A stretch of 64,000 nt of DNA from Neostapfia colusana (lineage: Eukaryota; Streptophyta; Magnoliopsida; Poales; Poaceae). Made by a program: the position numbers and the translations under genes. The notes below the pieces were generated by a model, which saw only the letters and a program-made list of their open reading frames with translations, was not told where the DNA came from and searched no databases. Positions 10,660-20,777 of the stretch are shown here, in pieces. Position 1 is the first letter of the stretch. Each line of letters opens with the position of its first letter. The stretch is taken from positions 65,057,264-65,121,263 of the forward strand of contig JASWHV010000003.1 in assembly GCA_030760725.1 (NCBI GenBank). Reading direction: 5' to 3'.

Positions 10660-12049
10660 GGCGCGCTGAGGCTCCTGGAACTCCGCCTGGTGGTCGATGT
10701 TGTCTTGGATGTCGACCTTCTGCTTGCCCTCCCTTTGACGGAAGGGGGGGTGTTAGCACGCGGTTGCTTCCCCTTGCGGAAGCGCTCCGCGAGCTTCTGA
10801 ATCTCCCGGCACACAGCAGCAGTATGGCTACTGGTGTTGTGCACGGGACACGGCTCGCCTTGGTCACCATCTGGAGCTGGTGACTGTCGCTGCCTCTTGT
10901 CGGGGCGTGGCCCTCGAACTCCATCGGGTGCGGCTGCTGCAGCAATGGGAGCTGCGATCGGTGGCTTCATCTTGCCACCGCCCTGGTTATTGATCTTCTT
11001 GCTGCTTCCATGGGAAGCAGCACCAGATCCGGGCTGTCCTCCTGATTCGGAGGCTGGCTGTGAGTGCCAGTTCCGCCCTTCTGCTGCCCTGGCGCACTTT
11101 TCCGCCAGGCTGAAGAGCTCTGAGACGTCGCGAACCTCTCTGGTCACGAGCTTCTCGAGCATCTTCTTTTCCCGTACATCCTGCCGGAACGCCACCACCA
11201 CAGAAGCATTCTGAATGTGGGGGGATGGTGTTCCGCACCTGGGAGAACCGCTGGATGAAGGAGCGCAGCGTCTCTCCAGGCTGTTGTTGGATGGCGTGGA
11301 GGTCGAGCTCCGTGCCAGGCCGGGTGTAGGAGCTGCCGAAGTTCGCAGTGAACTGCCGGTAGAGCTCTCCACAGGAGGTTATGGAACTCTGGGGGAGATT
11401 CATGAGCCAAGACCGAGCTGGGCCGGTCAAGGCGACGGGGAAGTAGTTGGCCATGATGGCCTCGTCCCCTCCTGAAGCAAGGATGGTGGTGGAGTAGATC
11501 TAGAGGAACTCCGCCGGGTTGACGTTGCCATCGTACTTCTTGGGCAGGTGCGGCCGGAACTTGCGTGGCCACTTCATGAAGCGAAGGTGTGGCGCCAGGG
11601 CCGCACATCCTGCTCCTGTTGCTCCAGGTGTTGGTGCCGCGAACGCTTGATTCTTTGTCGGCACTGTGTACCCTGGTATGGGAAAGGTTGCGCCATAGAA
11701 TGGGGGCACCATTTGCAGGGCATATGGCTGGGGAATATGCTGCGTGGTGTATGCCTGGGGCAGAGATTGCGTGGCGAACGTCTGCGGCTCAAGCTGGGTC
11801 GAGACGGTTGACATGCTGTTGCCGGCCTCTTGGTTGCGACGCCTTTCTCGTCGTCGCTCGATGACCACTCGGGCATCCTTGCCCAGGTGGCGTCGTTCCA
11901 GCTCCGACCTCAGGTCCGCCGATGGGAGCCTGGTGGAGCGGGAGTCTGTCGTCTGCCCGTCAACCGTTGGCGTGCGCGTCAGCGACACAGCCGATTGACC
12001 GGGACGTCGTCCTCGCCAAAGTTGAGGGATGGCGGCGGCGACGACGAGA
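10660..12049 (-). pseudogene. Tat-1 gag
   Basis: MSTVSTQLEPQ near 11814 starts a Tat gag: PRKFRPHLPKKYDGNVNPAE, an in-frame TAG where related gags read Gln (FLQIYSTT), ANYFPVALTGPARSWLMNLP, YRQFTANF, PGETLRSFIQRFSQVRNTI. A zinc-knuckle-like CPVHNTSSHTAAVC follows near 10850. Frames shift near 11200. The reading frame is open upstream of the Met and runs into the LTR stub, so leader and primer-binding site sequences are missing. Confidence 0.75.
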
Positions 12050-12143
12050 CGTGGCGCCTTCGGAGCTCTCCCTGTGGAGAACGGCGAGGTCCTTAGGCAG
12101 TTTCCTCTGTGCGCGGGGGTACCCCATATTGAGGGTACCGACA
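12050..12143 (-). repeat. Tat-1 5' LTR stub (first ~94 bp only)
   Basis: It matches the first ~95 bases of the 3' LTR (2366-2460): same 'cttcggagctctccctg', 'gaggtcctta' and terminal taccgaca. The next base inward is gag-leader sequence, so the rest of the LTR and the PBS are deleted. Confidence 0.75.
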
Positions 12144-13260
12144 GGGTTCTATTTATAATCGGAAAGAGAAGAGTCCTAATCTGATCGGAATTCAAATAAG
12201 AGTCCTATTCAAATTGTTTTTGAACATTAACTACTTATCTTCAATTGATTTGGTGCGGTAACATTGTAGAAATCGTGTCGGTTTCCTCAGTACCGGAGAT
12301 TCCCACGCGTACAAAAGAAAAACCGCTTCAAATCTCGATACCTTCGCGGCAGTGAGCTCCGGAAGCTCCACGCGTCCAGCGGGAACCTGTGCTCCCCTTT
12401 CCGCAGAGACAAGCTCCGGTTGTGCCGCGTGTCAGGCGAGCGAGACCTCCCTCTTCCTCAGAGGCGAGCTCCGCATGCGCCACGTGTCTGGTGGGTCAGG
12501 ACCTCCCCTCTCAACAGAGGCGAGCTCCGCGAACGCCACGTGTCAGTTCTGGACCTCCCCTCTCTTCGGAGGTGGCTCCGAGTGTGCCATGTGTCAATTC
12601 CGGACCTCCCCTCTCTTTGGAGGTGAGCTCCGTGAGTGCCAAGTGTCAAGCAGCGCCAGACTTCCTTTCTCCTCAGAGACAAGCTCCAAGGTCGACACGT
12701 TTCCAATAGCGTCGGACCTCCCGGAGGTAAGCTCCGAAGGTGACACATGTCCAAAAGTGTCGGACCTCCCGGAGGTAAGCTCTGGAGGTGACACGTGTCA
12801 AGTAGAACCGGACCTATCAGAGGTAAGCTCCGAGAGCGACACGTGTCCCACGGGTCGGACCTCTCAGAGACGAACTCCAAAAGCGACACGTGTCCCGCGC
12901 AGCTGGTTCTCTCTTTTCCGCAGTGGCTAGCTCCGAAGGCGACACGTGTCCTACGGGGCTGGCCTTGCTCCACCGCAGAGGCTAGCTCCGGGGGCAACAC
13001 GAGTCCCACGGGGTCGGACCTCTCCCCTCCTGCGGGGACGAGCCCCGAGCCTTCCACGTAGCAAGTTTAGCGGTGGACCTCTCCCCCTTTGCGGGGATGA
13101 GCTCCGAACACGCCACGTGGCCAGCGGGCCGCGGGAAGTTGTCTTCGGCGCTCTCTGTGAACTGGATTTTGCTCTTTTTGGCTATCTTTTTATTCTTTCT
13201 CTGTTTCTATTTATTTAAAAATGTTTTTCTACAGAAACTATGAATACATGCAGAAATCAA
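12144..13260 (-). repeat. G-box array plus TATA, U3-like sequence of another LTR
   Basis: About ten to twelve diverged units of ~60-75 bp (12355-13130) carry 'gccacgtgtc', 'gacacgtgtcc' or 'gccacgtgg' and 'gagctccg'. Downstream on the minus strand is an AT-rich block with a TATA box (TATAAATAGA, 12160-12150) directly abutting the Tat-1 LTR stub. The layout (enhancer-like array, then TATA) resembles a U3 region. It shares unit architecture with the other arrays but is not the same LTR as Tat-1. 13136-13260 shows nothing recognisable. Confidence 0.55.
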
Positions 13261-13265
13261 AAATG

Positions 13266-13917
13266 AGGGTGTCACAATGAGATGGTAGTGAATACGAGAT
13301 GGTATTCATAAGCAAAGTTTAGAAAGATTAATGTCTGGTTGAGACATGGAAAGGGATGAATCATAATGGAGGTATGTTAATGTTTAAATACATGTTGGGA
13401 TTACATTCACTTAAAGCTAAGTTGCTGTTTTTATCATGTTTTTTGAGAAATAAACTTTGTTTCTGCAATGAGCCCTTTTATACCTTCCTTGCTGTGAGCT
13501 ACATAACATATTTTCCCGCACTTGCTGAGTACGTCATGTACTCAAACTTTCATTATTACTTCATCATCAGCAACAGGAGAGGAGTACTATAAAGACAACG
13601 TGGAGTATTAGGCGTGTAATCTGTCCTCAACCTTGCCTGTGGAGTAGGAGATGGAGCCGCTGCTGCTGCTTAGTTGCTTCCGCTACTAGAATAAAGACTT
13701 CCGCTGCGAGAATAAGACTTCCGCTGCTAGATTAAGACTTCCGCTGCTAGAATGAGTCCGAGACTCATGAGACATTGTAAAAAACCCTGTTATTCATGGT
13801 TATATATATTCTGAATTCAGTTTGTGAAGTATATGTGTATGTGTGATGAACATCCTGGGCACACATACGCATCAGTCTCAGTTCCGAGAGGTTCTCTCTC
13901 GGAACCAGGGCGTCACA
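13266..13917 (+). repeat. Plus-oriented gypsy LTR 3' part
   Basis: 'ttcccgcacttgctgagtac' (near 13515) matches 'ttcccacacttgctgagtac' in the U5 half of the E LTR (near 42972), and the segment ends 'ccagggcgtcaca' like other long-LTR gypsy ends. Sequence to its right is Sirevirus pol, so this LTR is inserted into, and truncates, the outer Sirevirus. Four ~20-bp units of 'aagacttccgctgctaga' lie at 13674-13755. Confidence 0.6.
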
Positions 13918-14099
13918 CTATGACCATAATTCATGAAGATCAAGTAACTAACATAGTTTTTAGGAGAAAAATAGAGTGAGATGATTTTTCAACACAATTA
14001 ACATGATTTTGAGGATGGCATACAGGTATGCAAGTTTTCAAGCCACGTTCTGAGCATCAAGGATATTTAGTTCATTTCGGAGCTCACAAAAGCGGTTTT

Positions 14100-15890
14100 C
14101 ATCAAGTGGCTTGGTAACGATATCGGCTAGTTATTTTTCAGTGTTGACATGGGAAATGGCTATGTCTCCTTTCATTGAGTGATCTCTCAAAAAATGATGT
14201 CGGATATCTATATGTTTGGTTCTAGAGTGCTCAACGGGGTTATGGGCAATTTTAATTGCACTCTCATTGTCACAAAGGAGTGGAATACGACTCATATTGT
14301 AACTGTAATCCCTTAGAGTTTGTCGCATCCAAAGGAGTTGTGCACAACAACTCCCGGCTGCAACATACTCCGCTTCGGCCGTGGATAAGGCAATTGAATT
14401 TTGTTTCTTGGAGGACCAAGAAATTAAGAATCTACCTAGGAATTGGCAAGTACCGGAAGTACTTTTTCTATCTACCTTGCATCCGGCATAATCTGCATTG
14501 GAGTATCCAATGAGATTGAATTTTGAACTTTTAGGATACCAAAGGCCTAGGTTGGGTGTATGAACTAAATATCTCAAGATCCTTTTAACAGCTGTCAAAT
14601 GACATTCCTTAGGATTGGCTTGAAACCTTGCACACAAACATACACTCAACATGATATCCGGCCTAGATGCACATAAATAAAGTAAGGAGCCAATCATAGA
14701 ACGATATACCTTTTGATCCACATTTGGTCCGTCTTCATTGAGATCCAAGTGTCCATTTGTCGCCATGGGAGTCTTTATGGGCTTTGCTTTGTCCATTCCA
14801 AACTTCTTGAGAATGTCTTGAGTGTACTTTGTTTGGCTTATGAACATCCCGTCCTTTTGTTGCTTCACTTGGAATCCCAAAAATTACCTCAACTCTCCCA
14901 TCATGGACATCTCAAATCTATCTGCCATAGTCTTACTAAATTCTTGACAAAAGGATTTGTTAGTTGAACCAAATATAATATTGTCAACCGGCAAATGAAG
15001 AGATCATCATCAAAGTGTTTAGTAAACAAAGTTTAATCAGCTTGTCCAATCTTGAAGTCATTTTCAATCAAAAAATCTCTAAGGCACTCATACCAAGCTC
15101 TAGGAGCTTGTTTGAGGCCATAGAGAGCCTTACGCAGTTTGAACACATAGTCGGGGTACTCTTGATCTTCAAAACCGGGTGGTTGCTCCACGTACACCTC
15201 CTCCTTGATCGGCCCATTGAGAAAGGCGCTTTTCACGTCCATTTGATAAAGCTTGAAATCATGGTGAGTAGCATATGCAAGTAATATACGAATCGATTCA
15301 AGCCTAGCTACAGGAGCAAAAGTCTCATTGAAATCCAAACCTTCGACTTGTGAGTACCCTTTTGCCACAAGTCGTGCCTTGTTCCTTGTTACCACTCCAT
15401 GTTTGTCTTGCTTGTTGCGGAAGACCCATTTAGTGCCGACGACGTTGGACTTGGGTCTTTCAACAAGCTCCCACACTTCGTTCCTTTTGAAGTTGTTCAA
15501 TTCTTCTTGCATCGCCATCCCCAATTTGGATCTTTTAATGCATCCTCAACCCTGTATGGTTCCAAAGAAGATACAAAAGAATTATGTTCACAAAAGTTAG
15601 CTATGCAGATCGAGTTATTACTCCCTTTTGGATGTCACCGATTATATTGTCGACGGGGTGATCTCTTTGGATGCTTTGGTGTACTCTTGGATGTGGCACT
15701 TGTGGTCTTGAATCTTCATTATCATATTCTTCTCCCTCTGGATAGTTTCCCTCATTGATGTTTTGATCTTCTTGATTTTCTTGAGGTTGATCTTGTATGG
15801 AAGCTCCCCCTTGATCATTTTCCTCCACATGTGGTTCATTTTCTTCATTCGCATTTGAAGGTAGCACTTGTGCTCAAACATCGCCCAATG
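14100..15890 (-). pseudogene. Outer Sirevirus RT and RNase H
   Basis: RT begins around 15545 (EVWELVERPKSNVVGTKWVF, ARLVAKGYSQVEGLDFNETF, YQMDVKSAFLNG, LRKALYGLKQAPRAWYECL). It is interrupted near 15030, and the YVDD segment that is readable in the inner copy near 24990 has been deleted here around 14975-14985. RNase H follows (14880-14131): KSTSGTCQFLG, STAEAEYVAAGSCCAQLLWM, LLCDNESAIKIAHNPVEHS, RTKHIDIRHHFLRDH, typical of the Sire/Maximus lineage. An acidic linker, 15867-15601, joins it to integrase. Confidence 0.85.
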
Positions 15891-15989
15891 CCATTCTTCT
15901 CAATGCTTGACATGGAGCTTCTTCTTGATCTAGCACGCATTGATCAACTTGCTCTTCTTAAGAGTCGTTAGTTTCATCGAACACTACGT

Positions 15990-16895
15990 CACGTGCTACT
16001 TCAACAAGTCAGGAATTTTGTTGAAGACACGATAAGCGTAGGAGTTCAAATCATAGCCAAGTAAGAAACCTTCATCGGACTTTGAAGGAAACTTTGAAGC
16101 CCTTGGCTTCTTGTTTAAAATATAACATTTTGAACCAAAAACTCGAAAATATGTAATATTCGGCTTGTTACCCGTGAGTACTTCATATGAAGTTTTCTTG
16201 AGCAACCGATGAAGATATAGTCGGTTTATGGCATGACAAGCGATGTTAACCGCTTCAGCCCAAAACCTGTCTGAAGTCTTGTATTCATCGAGCATTGTCC
16301 TCGTCATCTCAATGAGAGTTCTGTCCTTCCTTTCGGCTACTCCGTTTTGTTGAGGAGTATATGGTGCTGAAAATCCGTGCTTTATCCCTTCTTCGTCTAG
16401 ATACTCCTCAACTTGGGTGTTCTTAAATTCTGTCCCATTGTCACTTCGTATGTTCTTGATCTTCAATGAGAATTTATTTTGGGCACGCTTGATGAACTTC
16501 TTGAGGGTTCCTTGAGTTTCTGTCTTACCATGCAAAAAGAAAATCCACGTGAAGCGTGAAAAATCATCAACAATGACTAGACCATATTTATTACCGCCGA
16601 TGCTTATGTAAGCGATTGGACCAAATAGATCTATGTGGAGGAGCTCAAGCGGTCTTGTTGTAGTCATGACATTCTTCGCGGGATGGGGTGCTCCTACTTG
16701 CCTCCCTGCTTGGCACGCTCTACAAGGCCGGTACAAAGCACTCTTCCTTGACTATTATCACCAAAGTAAATGCCTTCGCTTGGATCTCCATTTTCTTCAT
16801 ATTCCATGAACATTCTTCTTTCTCCGGTCATGTGATTGCTGCATCTACTATCTAGCACCCATTTTGCTCCACCGGATGAATAAGTCTGCAAAAGA
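15990..16895 (-). pseudogene. Outer Sirevirus protease and integrase
   Basis: The protease remnant reads WVLDSRCSNHMTGERRMF near 16860 (active-site triad DSR instead of the usual DSG), then FGDNSQGRVL. It jumps to the integrase zinc-finger end (CRACQAGRQVGAPHPAKN) with the intervening HH part deleted. The core has LELLHIDLFGPI, VDDFSRFTWIFFL, IRSDNGTEFKN and SAPYTPQQNGVAERKDRTL with the D, D and E residues. It ends with LLKKTSYEVLTGNKPNITYF and YAYRVFNKIPDLL. Confidence 0.8.
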
Positions 16896-17079
16896 TAAAT
16901 TATGCCTTGGTCTTAGGTACCTAAGCTTGCTTGGGTCCTTTGAGGTTAGTCACAAGTGATTTGGGTACCCACACATGAGACTTGGTGTTCCCATGGCGTG
17001 GCCCAACATATTCAGCATAAACTCTTCCAAGATTACTTTTCATAAGTACATATGAAGCATCAAAAGTTCTAAATAGAAG

Positions 17080-19019
17080 TTGTTGTTCATATGTGTTCAC
17101 AGTGTTAAATTTATCAACATTATTAAGTTTTCTAACTTGAGAAGAGTTTCCCTTGACAAAGGCAATGCAACCCTTGTTATTCTTCTGGCTTCTAGCGTTT
17201 TGCTTTTCACCATAAGAATATTGACATTAGGAGGTCTTGTGACTGAGTATGCACTGTGTGCATACTTGATCTTCTCCTTGTCAAATATGCCACTTTGAGA
17301 AGATTGCTTATCCTTTGTCGAGTTTGGCTTTTTCTTCAAGTTAGTGTCACTTTTGGCACAAGCACAAGTAATACTAGTTTCAGATTTTATATGTTGAGAA
17401 GGTGAGCTTGAAGTGGATGAAGAACCACTTTGCTTGAGTGACTCAACTTGTACCTCAAGGATCTTGTTAACTTTGGTTAAGTTAGCAAGTTTATCCTTGA
17501 TGGTGGCGTTTGAGTCTTTTAACTTCAAGCAAGCTTCCTTGCTTGAAGCTAACTCAAGTTCTAGTGATTTACTTCGCTCCTTTTCAAGTTCAAGAAGCTT
17601 TTCAATCTCAAGATATTCCTCCTTTTGGGAGATGATCATATCTTACTAACGATTGACTAACTTCTCCATATTAACAAGCTTATCAAATAGAAATTTCATC
17701 TTAGCAGCTGTCTTTTTGTCTAAACCCCTAAGCATATATTCATTTTCATCACTGCTATCATCCTCACTAGAATTATCACTATCACTAATAAAAGAATGCG
17801 AGAAGGAAGATTTAGTTGTTACCTTTCTTTTACCTTCTTTTTCCATTAGACAAGTGTTGTCGGTGTCCTTCCATGCGCCCATGGTTGGGAAGATAGTGGG
17901 TTTCTTGGTAGTCTTCTTTATGGCTGTGGTAGCCATCTCCTCTTCTTCTTCGGATGAGGATTCATCATTGGAGTCCCACTCCTTCCCTAGATGCGCTTGG
18001 CCATATTGCTTCTTCTTCTTGAACATTTTATTTGCTTGAGGCTTGTTGTCTTTAGTCTTCCTCTTATTTTCTTCATATGGACAATCTACTATGAAGTGAT
18101 CATATTGTCCTCAGTTGTAGCACGCCCGTCTCATCTTGGGTCTTTGTTTGTCCCTTTGTCTTCCTTCGTTTGAGCTGCTACCCTTTCTTCTTATCATCAT
18201 TTTCTTGAACTTCTTCATGAACAAGATCATGTCTTCTTCATCGATATCACTACTTTCATCATCACTGTCGTCTTCTCCATGAGCTTCTCGAGCTTCTTTT
18301 GATACGGGTTTACAAGTTGACTTCAAAGCAACTCCTTTCTTCTTTGCCGAGGTGAGATCGGAAATTTCCTTGACATGCTTAGCTTGCTTCATCGTCATTT
18401 CAAAGTTGATGATCTTGCCAAGAAGTTCGTCTGGGGTCATTTTTCCGATACCCGGGGCTTTCTCTAATCATAGAGCAAGGAGTCACGTTGCGAGGCATGA
18501 ATGCTCTGAGAATCAACTTCATGACCTCATGATCATTCCACTTTTTGCTGCCATAAGCTCGGACTTTGTTGATAAGATTATTCAGTCGATTGTACATATC
18601 TTGTGGTGATTCATCTTCTTCTATCGCGAATCTTCCCAATTCACCTTCAATCATTTCTATCTTGGCTTTGCGTACATGACAGTCACCTTCATGTGCGGTT
18701 TGTAGTGTGTCCCATATCTCCTTGGCAATTTCGAGTCCATCCACCTTGGTGAACTTGTCTCGGCTCAGTGATGACGTGATCACAGCTACAGCTTGAGCAT
18801 TCCGATGAACGGCTTGTTCTTGGCTTGGAGTCAGCTCTTCATCATCATCCGAGATATCTATCCCTGTACACACTATATGCCACAAACTTGGGTTAAGAGA
18901 TATAAGGTGCATTTTCATGTTTGTCTCCACATTGAATAGTCATTGCCATCAAAGTAAGGTGCTTTCCCTAGAGGAATTGATAAGTAATGACTATTGTTAG
19001 AATTCAAACGTTCATAGTC
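17080..19019 (-). pseudogene. Outer Sirevirus gag (main part)
   Basis: The UBN2-type gag core KMHLISLNPSLWHIVCTGID is near 18900, followed by GELGRFAIEEDESPQDMYNR, KKWNDHEVMKLILRAFMPRN and CSMIRESPGYRK. A zinc knuckle near 18120-18080 is spoiled by a stop. An acidic, Ser-rich segment and a C-terminal coiled coil (17639-17430: EYLEIEKLLELEKERSKSLE) follow. Frames shift near 18440 and stop near 17645. The N-terminus lies 35 kb away beyond the inner insertion. Confidence 0.8.
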
Positions 19020-19024
19020 AAAAG
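19020..19024. repeat. Left TSD of inner Sirevirus (aaaag)
   Basis: Identical to 54599-54603 on the other side. It lies in the gag of the outer element. Confidence 0.9.
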
Positions 19025-20386
19025 TGAATGTGGCCTAGAGGGGGGTGAATAGGCCTTACAGAGTTTCCTGCACACTTAATGTAGTTGTCAAAAACTTGCT
19101 TGACCGGACTAGTCCGGTTGTGTGAGCGGACTAGTCCGGTGTGCCTGAAGTGTGTAGATTGTATTAAGTGTTGTTCAGGAAAATTAACTTGTTTAGCAGC
19201 GGAAATAAGAACAACAGTTATTTTATTTTGAGTTTACAATGTGAGGTGTGATTATGCCCGTGAATGAAACTTAGCAATTCAAATTATGAAGTTTAGCAAC
19301 TAGATGTTCTAATCAACAAAAATAAAGAGGCACGCGAGACACAAATTTTACCGAGGTTCGATCTCACCAAGAGATCTACGTCCTCATTGAGGAAGCTCAC
19401 ACAGAGCCGGGTTTCTAACCCTTTCCCTCTTCAAGTCACCACACAAGGCCGACTTGACTCCACTAGCACGGGTAATCACCGAGTTTGTGGGGCAACCTCA
19501 CACGTTGAGGACTCCCACGAGAATTACAATGAACAAGCGATCAAATACACTCCAAAAGATTACAATGCAGAATATGAGTGTAGAGAGATCAAACACCAAG
19601 AGCTCACAACGAAGGAACGACGATCTCCCAATCCCAAATCCAAGTGTTTAATTGATTTTCACCTTTTTCGCACCTTAGATGTGTGTAGAGATGTGTTTTT
19701 GGGCTCTTGGGACAGGTGGCGGCGCTAGGGTTTGAGTTTCTAGCAGTGTGAGTCATGTCTTTACGTTGGAAGGCCGTGGATCACCAATTTATATGGTTTC
19801 CAAAAAGTTATTGTTGTAAAACCTAATACCGGACTAGTCTGGTATATGATCGGACTTGTCCGGTCTACATCCAGTGGGCTAAGCGGACTAGTCCGGTATA
19901 AAACCGGACTTGTCCGATACTATGTGAAGTGGGGTTCCAGAAAGTTCAGCGACTAGTCCTGACGCATGGACGGACTAGTCCGCAGTCCTCTAAAGAGGAC
20001 AAAAGAAACATGAGCGGACTAGTCCGGTCTAGAACCGGACTTTTCCGGTGCATTCCAGAAGCTGAACGGACTAGTCTGGTCCATGAACGGACTAGTCCGG
20101 TGTCCAGTGGATTTTAGTTGATTTTTAAACCCCTTACCCTTACGCAAAGTTATGAGCTCTTGGGATGTGTCTCTCACACACACCCTATACATTTAAATCT
20201 ACTTTGCTCTTCTAAGTTCCATTAAAGTCTTCCTTTTTCGGACACCACTCTATTTTTCACCTTTTTGTGTGCACCGAGCTAGTTCACTTTGTTTGTCCTA
20301 CAATCATCTCAATAGTTTCATTAGGATCTCATATGCTTGTCATCAATTCTCCAAAACCCACAAGGGATACCCTAGATGCACTTTCA
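19025..20386 (-). repeat. Inner Sirevirus 3' LTR
   Basis: 1362 bp; plus-strand ends tgaatgtggcc...gatgcactttca (minus-strand TGAAAGTGCATC...CATTCA). It contains many 14-bp palindromes CCGGACTAGTCCGG and the variant with TTG at the centre (19110-20100). It matches the 5' LTR at 53260-54598; this copy has one extra palindrome unit near 20030-20060. Confidence 0.92.
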
Positions 20387-20400
20387 ATCTCCCCCTTTTT
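20387..20400 (-). promoter_or_regulatory. Polypurine tract of inner Sirevirus
   Basis: Minus strand AAAAAGGGGGAGAT abuts the 3' LTR. It is the second-strand primer of reverse transcription. The neighbouring 20401-20777 is non-coding with no other feature seen. Confidence 0.85.
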
Positions 20401-20777
20401 GGTGATTGATGACAACCATTTGAGATATCACAATTAAGAGAAAAAATTGATTTTTCATAAAGTGTGCATATATGAGAATAATGAATAACTAACAAGAAAA
20501 ACTTCTCTCATATACACACACCTTATGGTGGGATGCCTAACAAATGTGTGATCAACAAAAATGTGATGAACGAGGATAAAAGATAACAACCATAGATGTA
20601 AGCATCACAGTACTATGAAGCATCACACATAAGGTGAATAGTCAAATTACAATAGTTTTAAAAGTAAGTACAAGTCCTCGATCACAAGTCCTTAATAACT
20701 TATCCTAGATAGCTATTCTAGTCTCAATCTCTCCCCCTTTGGCATGAAGACACCAAAAAGGGAAAAATCAAGTGGAA

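Larger units (their letters stand above)
1274..12143 (-). mobile_element. Tat-1: decayed Tat-lineage Ty3/gypsy retrotransposon
   Basis: Minus-strand order is 5' LTR stub (12143-12050), gag, protease, RT, RNase H, a second RNase H-like domain, integrase, then an ORF on the opposite strand, then the 3' LTR (2460 leftwards). The antisense ORF and the second RNase H are hallmarks of the Tat lineage (Grande, RIRE2, Cinful and relatives). The two LTR starts share 'ggtaccccatattgaggg' followed by taccgaca (2442-2460 and 12120-12143). Frames are broken in every domain. Most of the 5' LTR and the primer-binding site are absent, so the copy cannot be autonomous. Confidence 0.8.

Noticed and set aside
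12352..12930. 192-codon plus-strand frame over the 12355-13130 array
   Set aside because: The same artefact of tandem repeats: translation is a decaying repeat and overlaps a minus-strand frame of 199 codons.
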